DNA of 10,787 nucleotides from Myxococcales bacterium (GTDB lineage Bacteria > Myxococcota_A > Polyangia > Haliangiales > J016). The notes under the pieces were generated by a model. It searched no databases, was not told where the DNA came from, and saw only the letters and a program-made list of their open reading frames with translations. Location: NCBI GenBank assembly GCA_014238595.1, contig JABAAV010000049.1, forward strand, positions 1 through 10,787. Direction: 5' to 3'. The translations under genes and the position numbers were made by a program. Positions 6,966 through 10,787 of this stretch are shown here, one piece after another (positions within the stretch are counted from its first letter, which is position 1; every line of letters starts with the position of its first letter).

Positions 6966-9383
6966 TTAGAAGTTACTTTGATCAACATTGGTTCCCGGTG
7001 AATAGTTATGAGAACTGTCAGTGATTGCTGAGTCATGGCTGAAATATTTAATGTTTGCACCCGTTGCCGTGTCTTTAACCGCAGCATCACATTCGGCACT
7101 AGTTGCAGTCGAAGCGTTGGCTGTTGATGTGTTGCATCGTATATAAGACTCATTAGTGTTCAAGGCATCACTGGCGACAGCACGTAACCCGATGCGTGTA
7201 CCTGATGTTGTACCAAAGGCTAAATCATTGATCACAATCCGATTATTGGATGCATCTTGTCCTGTCAATTCAATGATTTCTCCTGCAGCTCCTGTCAAAC
7301 ACAGTGATGCCGGTCGTTCATCATTGGTACTTAAATTTTGTGTGGTTGCTGTACATGTTGAATCTACGTTGGCCATTATGATGTTATCAGAGGTATTGAC
7401 ACTGTCATTGACGCCAAAAATAGTCAGCGGTTTTCCATGTGCCAATGTTGTGCCACAGGGAATCGTTGCTCGTGTAATGCTTGAAGCACTATCGACACTT
7501 GTCTCAATGGACAATCCTCCTAAGTTGAGTGTTTTTCCAGAGACATTGAGCAGTTCAATAAATTGATCTCCAATCTCTTCAACAATACCATTACCATTAG
7601 CATCACTAGCACTGACGTTTGTAAAATTCCAAAATACTTCATTGATGACTAAATCATCGGCTATTGGTTGTTCATCGGTTGCGATTGTTCCGCATTGATC
7701 TGAAGCTACGGTCACCGTGATGTCAAATTCACCTTCTAATTCTTCAGTATCACGAACATCGATATCTCTTGGATTTTCAGGTGGACCAATTTGAACAAGC
7801 GTATGAGCATTGATTAACGGAATATTTGTCTCATCAATAATGCCTTCTTCATAATCACCTTGAGCAATCAATGTTGATCGATAACTTTTGAATGTTTTAT
7901 GAGGTGCAGCACCAATGGTAAGAACATCAAGTTGTCTCGCTTGAATTTCATTATCATCAAAATCCCTATCATCACTATCAATATTATCATCATAGTAATC
8001 TATTTCGACATTAATTTGATTGCCTGGAATGAAATCTGAAGAATCGTTTGAATCAAGAAGAACATATTGTATAGGACGTTCTTGTGTTAATTCCAATGTT
8101 TCATTAGTAGAGTCCGTTTCAGGGTAAGATGCCTCAATGGTCACATCTGTTTCAAGATCATCAGAGCCTAGGTTACTGATACTGTAATGATCAAGGATAA
8201 TCCAATAATCTTTATCATCTTGACCGTTTGAAAACATCCCTAAACTAGAGTTGCTGTTCAAGATACTGTCTTGAATTGTTTCGATAGGATCATCATCCTT
8301 GATGGTTCTATTTTGAGCGACGTTGTCATGTTTTCTGATGATGACTTGTTCTTCAGGATCCCACACGATCAAAATTGTATCGACATCAGGCAGTACTCGT
8401 TCGTCGTTATTGTCATTGTTACTGGCTGTTGCCGACAGATAAAGTGCGAGTGGAAGAAATTCACTGGATGTCGAACTTATTTCATAAATGGGAATGATAC
8501 CGTTCGAAGTGATGTCATGGGTTGTATCAATGGCTCTGTTATTTTTAGGCCATGAAAGTTCATCATCATCAACATCAATGCCATTTCCATCATCAATATT
8601 GCTGACATCAATGGTATAACAAAACACTGCGGCATCATTATCAAAAGCAGATTGGTTATCATTGCTCATTTCATCATAAATTCTGATGTAATAACGACCA
8701 CTGTATGGAAAGAATATTTGACGTTCTGTTTCAAGAGATGCATTTTTTCTGGCTGCAACCGAACGTAGAATTCGACGAAATACATAATCCTCTGGATTTG
8801 TATCTGATTCTGGATAGTAAATAAATTCTGCTGCGAGTGGAACAGCGGCAGGACCTTCTGATGTGATGTTAATGGTTGCTATGGTGCCTGGATCATCAAC
8901 TTCAAATGTGATGTAGTCCTGATCTTCATGATGTTGAATGGCACCATCCCATCCATCAAGATCATCAAGATCATCACCATCTTCGGCTCTGCTCTCTCTT
9001 CCGTTATTGTCTGAACCACGTCCATCAGGGAATCCTGTACGTGACTCTTCTGTTTCATCGAGATTTTTACATTCGGTAATGTTACTTATAGGCGGTGTGG
9101 GCGTTGATGTTGGCGGCAGCTCTACTGTTGGAGATGGCGGTGGAGTTGGCGGCGTAACTATTGTTGGACCTGATGGCGGTGGTGTGGGCGGCATTGGATC
9201 TGGCATGACTGGATCTGGAGCCACTGGATCTGGAACATCACAGCCAGGAGGCGTTCCTCCATTTTCACAAACAATGTCATCTTCCTCGGTTGGAGCATCA
9301 ACGACGACGTCATGATCACATGCCATAAGAAACATCATTGGGAAGGAAAGAAAGATAGAGAAATAATTTTTGATTGATAGCAT
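6966..9383 (-). CDS. Secreted LTD (lamin-tail domain) lipoprotein with proline linker and PPC-like domains
   Basis: The 805-residue product starts with a lipoprotein signal: K5, a hydrophobic stretch 7-19, lipobox L-M-A-C, lipidated Cys22. Residue +2 is Asp. Residues 46-98 are a Pro-rich linker of P-D-P-x and P-T-P-P type, which would span the cell-wall or surface layer. A very Asp-rich stretch follows (about 134-145). Two beta-rich segments (about 147-260 and 278-418) have a D-x-D-Y-x-x-F opening or a D-K-D-Y-W variant; the first has a G-R-Y-Y-I-R-I-Y-D closing, so they resemble PPC-type domains (moderate confidence). Residues about 574-690 are a lamin-tail domain: L-V-I-N-E-V, a Ca-site-like D594-A-N-G-N-G, then D-Q-F-I-E-L-L-N-V-S-G and later L-A-H-G-K-P-L-T-I-F-G. 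The end has an I-R-C motif, S-H, and Y-S-P-G-T with a terminal F. No catalytic motif is seen; an adhesive or surface-structural role is inferred. The start at 9383 is the only one giving an intact signal peptide; it lacks a ribosome site. Confidence 0.85.
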   Translation of the reverse strand: MLSIKNYFSIFLSFPMMFLMACDHDVVVDAPTEEDDIVCENGGTPPGCDVPDPVAPDPVMPDPMPPTPPPSGPTIVTPPTPPPSPTVELPPTSTPTPPISNITECKNLDETEESRTGFPDGRGSDNNGRESRAEDGDDLDDLDGWDGAIQHHEDQDYITFEVDDPGTIATINITSEGPAAVPLAAEFIYYPESDTNPEDYVFRRILRSVAARKNASLETERQIFFPYSGRYYIRIYDEMSNDNQSAFDNDAAVFCYTIDVSNIDDGNGIDVDDDELSWPKNNRAIDTTHDITSNGIIPIYEISSTSSEFLPLALYLSATASNNDNNDERVLPDVDTILIVWDPEEQVIIRKHDNVAQNRTIKDDDPIETIQDSILNSNSSLGMFSNGQDDKDYWIILDHYSISNLGSDDLETDVTIEASYPETDSTNETLELTQERPIQYVLLDSNDSSDFIPGNQINVEIDYYDDNIDSDDRDFDDNEIQARQLDVLTIGAAPHKTFKSYRSTLIAQGDYEEGIIDETNIPLINAHTLVQIGPPENPRDIDVRDTEELEGEFDITVTVASDQCGTIATDEQPIADDLVINEVFWNFTNVSASDANGNGIVEEIGDQFIELLNVSGKTLNLGGLSIETSVDSASSITRATIPCGTTLAHGKPLTIFGVNDSVNTSDNIIMANVDSTCTATTQNLSTNDERPASLCLTGAAGEIIELTGQDASNNRIVINDLAFGTTSGTRIGLRAVASDALNTNESYIRCNTSTANASTATSAECDAAVKDTATGANIKYFSHDSAITDSSHNYSPGTNVDQSNF

Positions 9384-9389
9384 AATGCA

Positions 9390-9418
9390 ATTAAAGAATT
9401 AAAATTAAATAAAGTCAA
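9390..9418 (-). promoter_or_regulatory. Candidate sigma-70-type promoter giving a leaderless mRNA
   Basis: Read on the minus strand: TTGACT (9418-9413; consensus TTGACA), a spacer of exactly 17 nt, then TTTAAT (9395-9390; five of six matches to TATAAT). Six nucleotides separate the -10 box from the lipoprotein ATG at 9383, so the expected transcription start falls on the A of the start codon. This agrees with the absence of any Shine-Dalgarno motif before that ATG. The region is very AT-rich, so a chance match is possible. Confidence 0.45.
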
Positions 9419-9469
9419 TAATTTATTGAAAATTAAAAATTTAGGATAAGAATGTTCACGTTAAAGAAA

Positions 9470-9493
9470 CTAAAGTATATTGAGCTACTTTAG
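9470..9493. promoter_or_regulatory. 8-bp perfect inverted repeat upstream of the lipoprotein promoter
   Basis: CTAAAGTA (9470-9477) and TACTTTAG (9486-9493) are exact complements around an 8-nt loop, and AAA/TTT could extend the stem past one bulged G. A wider pair, TTCACGTT (9455-9462) and AACGTGAA (9535-9542), brackets it. The site is about 50 bp upstream of the -35 candidate, so it could be an operator or activator site. A weak terminator is the alternative, but no good T-run follows. Confidence 0.35.
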
Positions 9494-9585
9494 CTTTGTA
9501 TTTCTGTCTAAAAGTATCTAAGCAATACCCATTGAACGTGAATCAAAGCGAATCTCTATGCGTTAGATTTTCATTTGATACTGGT

Positions 9586-9836
9586 CAATTAGGATCCCAA
9601 GTATAACGAGTATATTCACCCAGACAGTGTCTAATTCGTTAGATTTCGTTTGATACTAGACCAATGCATCTATTGAGCTGGCAAGAATTATTAAGGTCAA
9701 TATGTTTGTTTTGATTGCTGCAAAGTTGTTAATCATGTGAACATGCTTGTCAGCAATGAGACAATCGCAGAGACAATCGCAGAGACAATCGCATTTTTGA
9801 CCTCTCAGATCTGAACAATTCCGATCGAAAATCACT
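9586..9836. repeat. Array unit 1 (251 bp)
   Basis: This is the longest unit; the excess of 24 bp over unit 2 is exactly two extra copies of an internal 12-bp repeat. It contains the mini-hairpin TCTAA-TTCG-TTAGA at 9630-9643 and a CAGATCTG palindrome near its end. Confidence 0.8.
9758..9793. repeat. 12-bp tandem repeat, three perfect copies
   Basis: GAGACAATCGCA occurs three times without interruption (9758-9769, 9770-9781, 9782-9793). Units 2 and 3 of the larger array carry a single diverged copy at the same place, so the expansion is specific to unit 1. Confidence 0.95.
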
Positions 9837-10063
9837 CAATTAAAATCTCAAGCATAACGAGTATATTCACCCAGACAGTGTCTAATTCGTTAGATTTCGT
9901 TTGATACTAGACCAATGCATCTGTTGAGTTGGCAAGAATCATTAAGGTCAATGTGTTGGTCTTGATTGATGGACGGTTGTTAATCATGTGAAGATGCTTT
10001 AATCAATGAGGCAGATCGCATCTGTTACCTATTAGATCTGAACAATTTAGATCAACAATGACT
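9837..10063. repeat. Array unit 2 (227 bp)
   Basis: Close to unit 1, sharing its TTTCGTTTGATACTAGACC variant. The mini-hairpin TCTAA-TTCG-TTAGA is at 9881-9894. Confidence 0.8.
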
Positions 10064-10287
10064 CAATAGGACACAAGCACAACGATCATATCCATCCAGA
10101 GAGTGTCTAATTCGTTAGATTTTCATTTGATACTGGCCAATGCATCTATTGAGCTGGCAAAGGATAATAAGGTCAATGTGTTGGTCTTGAGTGCTGCAGG
10201 GTTGTTAATCATGTGAAGATGATTTCATCAATGAGACAATTGCATCCGTTATCTATCAGATTCAAACAATTCCGATCAAACAATATT
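10064..10287. repeat. Array unit 3 (224 bp)
   Basis: More diverged than units 1 and 2. It carries the TTTTCATTTGATACTGG variant, which is shared with the fragment at 9561-9585 rather than with its direct neighbour. The mini-hairpin TCTAA-TTCG-TTAGA is at 10106-10119 and is perfectly conserved. Confidence 0.8.
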
Positions 10288-10329
10288 CAATTAGAATCCC
10301 AAGCACAACGAGCATATTCATCCAGAGAG

Positions 10330-10489
10330 CATTGATATTCACTGGTGTCTCAAATCTCTGGTATCAGAACACTATAGCTTGTTCCCAAGATGCCCCATGG
10401 TGTGTTTGCTTTAGTTCATTTCAATCCATGAGCATTCATAAAACGAGCCTCTTAATGGCAAGTAATCAAACAATGAATGTATTATTATA
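10330..10489. other. Intergenic stretch without recognisable features
   Basis: I see no ORF, RNA gene or repeat of note between the last partial array unit and the terminator. The array similarity stops abruptly after CCAGAGAG at 10329. Confidence 0.5.
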
Positions 10490-10524
10490 AAAAAAGCCCC
10501 GAGATTAAATCTCGAGGCTTTTTT
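10490..10524 (-). terminator. Intrinsic terminator of the downstream-edge LTD-type gene
   Basis: Arms 10490-10505 and 10509-10524 pair over 16 positions with one C-A mismatch (10499 with 10515) around a TAA loop. The core is GCCCCGAGAT with ATCTCGAGGC. Read leftward the stem ends in a run of seven T (A-run 10489-10495 on the plus strand), 16 nt past the stop codon at 10541. The T-run on the other strand would let it work in both directions. Confidence 0.9.
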
Positions 10525-10540
10525 AGAAAATTATTGAATA

Positions 10541-10787
10541 CTAAAACGCTGAACCGTCTACTTTTGTTGTTGCAGAATGGTTTGCAGCTGTAGTGCCTGA
10601 GCCAGTAATCGTTGTATGACTTCTCATGATCGATGAATTAGATGTACTTGAATCACAAGTAGTACTGTCTGTTGATTGACAACGAATGAGTGATGCGGTG
10701 TTTGTTGCGGTATTATCAATGTTTGTACTGCTGTTAGCAGAGGCAGAGAATACCAGTTGATCCAACACATCTGTTCCATTACTTTCA
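10541..10787 (-). CDS. C-terminus of a second LTD-type surface protein (5' part outside window)
   Basis: The frame is open from the window edge to TAG at 10541-10543, giving 81 complete codons. A GTG at 10768 is in frame, but the frame continues open upstream of it, so it is not a credible start. The segment aligns end to end with the tail of the upstream-oriented LTD lipoprotein. Shared features are an [IV]-x-D-x-L-x-F strand, N-T-x-x-S-x-I-R-C, a second Cys followed by D, S-H, and a V-D-x-S-x-F ending with Phe as the final residue. It is therefore a paralogue of the 6966-9383 gene, on the same strand and separated by the repeat array and a terminator, so transcribed independently. It is rich in Ser, Thr, Asn and Ala, typical of secreted proteins. 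The LTD itself is not visible and is inferred from the tail similarity. Confidence 0.75.
   Translation of the reverse strand, partial: ESNGTDVLDQLVFSASANSSTNIDNTATNTASLIRCQSTDSTTCDSSTSNSSIMRSHTTITGSGTTAANHSATTKVDGSAF

Larger units (their letters stand above)
9561..10329. repeat. Degenerate tandem array of ~225-bp non-coding units
   Basis: The array has three full units and partial units at both ends: a fragment at 9561-9585, unit 1 at 9586-9836, unit 2 at 9837-10063, unit 3 at 10064-10287, and the start of a fourth at 10288-10329. Every unit opens with CAAT. Landmarks in fixed order are a TATTCA or TATCCA segment, GTGTCTAATTCGTTAGA, TTTGATACT, CCAATGCATCT, TTGAG, GGCAA, AAGGTCAAT, GTTGTTAATCATGTGA and CAATGAG. 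Units 1 and 2 share an unbroken 69-bp identity (9603-9671 and 9854-9922). Stops occur in all frames and no long ORF is present. The array lies between a terminator and the next gene's promoter. Confidence 0.85.

Noticed and set aside
7156..7566. Plus-strand ORF of 136 codons inside the LTD lipoprotein region
   Set aside because: It lies antisense to a gene with an intact signal peptide, linker and LTD. Its translation has no recognisable domain and it has no ribosome site.
8938..9315. Plus-strand ORF of 125 codons, rich in Gly, Val and Ser
   Set aside because: It is the antisense reading of the proline- and aspartate-rich linker of the lipoprotein; the apparent Gly-rich pattern is the complement of Pro codons.
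9561..10329. CRISPR array
   Set aside because: The unit is about 225 bp with similarity throughout, not 25-40 bp repeats with unique spacers. No cas gene is in the window.
9561..10329. Replication origin iterons or DnaA boxes
   Set aside because: The repeats are long and no clear TTATNCACA cluster or neighbouring rep/dnaA gene was seen.
10766..10768. GTG start making a 75-residue stand-alone gene at the right edge
   Set aside because: The frame stays open to the window end, and the peptide aligns with the C-terminal tail of the neighbouring long lipoprotein, so it is a truncated larger gene.

Overview
The window is AT-rich bacterial DNA. Its gene families point to a low-GC relative of the Myxococcota or wider former Deltaproteobacteria: an AgmX/PglI-type C-terminal domain, a TPR lipoprotein, a giant TPR protein with a conserved non-TPR tail, and proline-linker lipoproteins with a lamin-tail domain (LTD). 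No rRNA, tRNA or housekeeping marker is present, so the lineage is an inference.

Left part (1-6713, + strand): three closely spaced genes that look like one operon. First comes the 3' part of an AgmX/PglI-domain protein, probably cut by the window edge. Next is a TPR lipoprotein whose start is best placed at 712. Last is a 1690-residue TPR protein with no signal peptide. This trio (AgmX/PglI type, AglT-like TPR lipoprotein, large TPR protein) resembles part of the Myxococcus Glt/Agl envelope-spanning gliding complex and its relatives in non-gliding bacteria. The likely theme is an envelope-spanning assembly: a protein with a periplasmic C-terminal domain, an outer-membrane lipoprotein and a cytoplasmic or scaffold TPR array. 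The giant protein ends in a domain that reads like an M48 metallopeptidase with its zinc site erased.

Middle (6714-6965): a convergent intergenic region with a perfect 12-bp hairpin.

Right part (6966-10787, - strand): an 805-residue secreted lipoprotein (lipobox, proline-rich linker, two PPC-like beta domains, LTD, conserved C-terminal tail). Its promoter-like sequence is placed so that the mRNA may be leaderless. Upstream lies about 1.1 kb of non-coding DNA with a degenerate tandem array: three units of about 225 bp plus partial units, each full unit carrying a TTCG-loop mini-hairpin. Beyond it are a clear intrinsic terminator and the C-terminus of a second, related LTD-type protein that runs off the window. 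The region therefore looks like a tandem family of surface LTD lipoproteins separated by repeat DNA.
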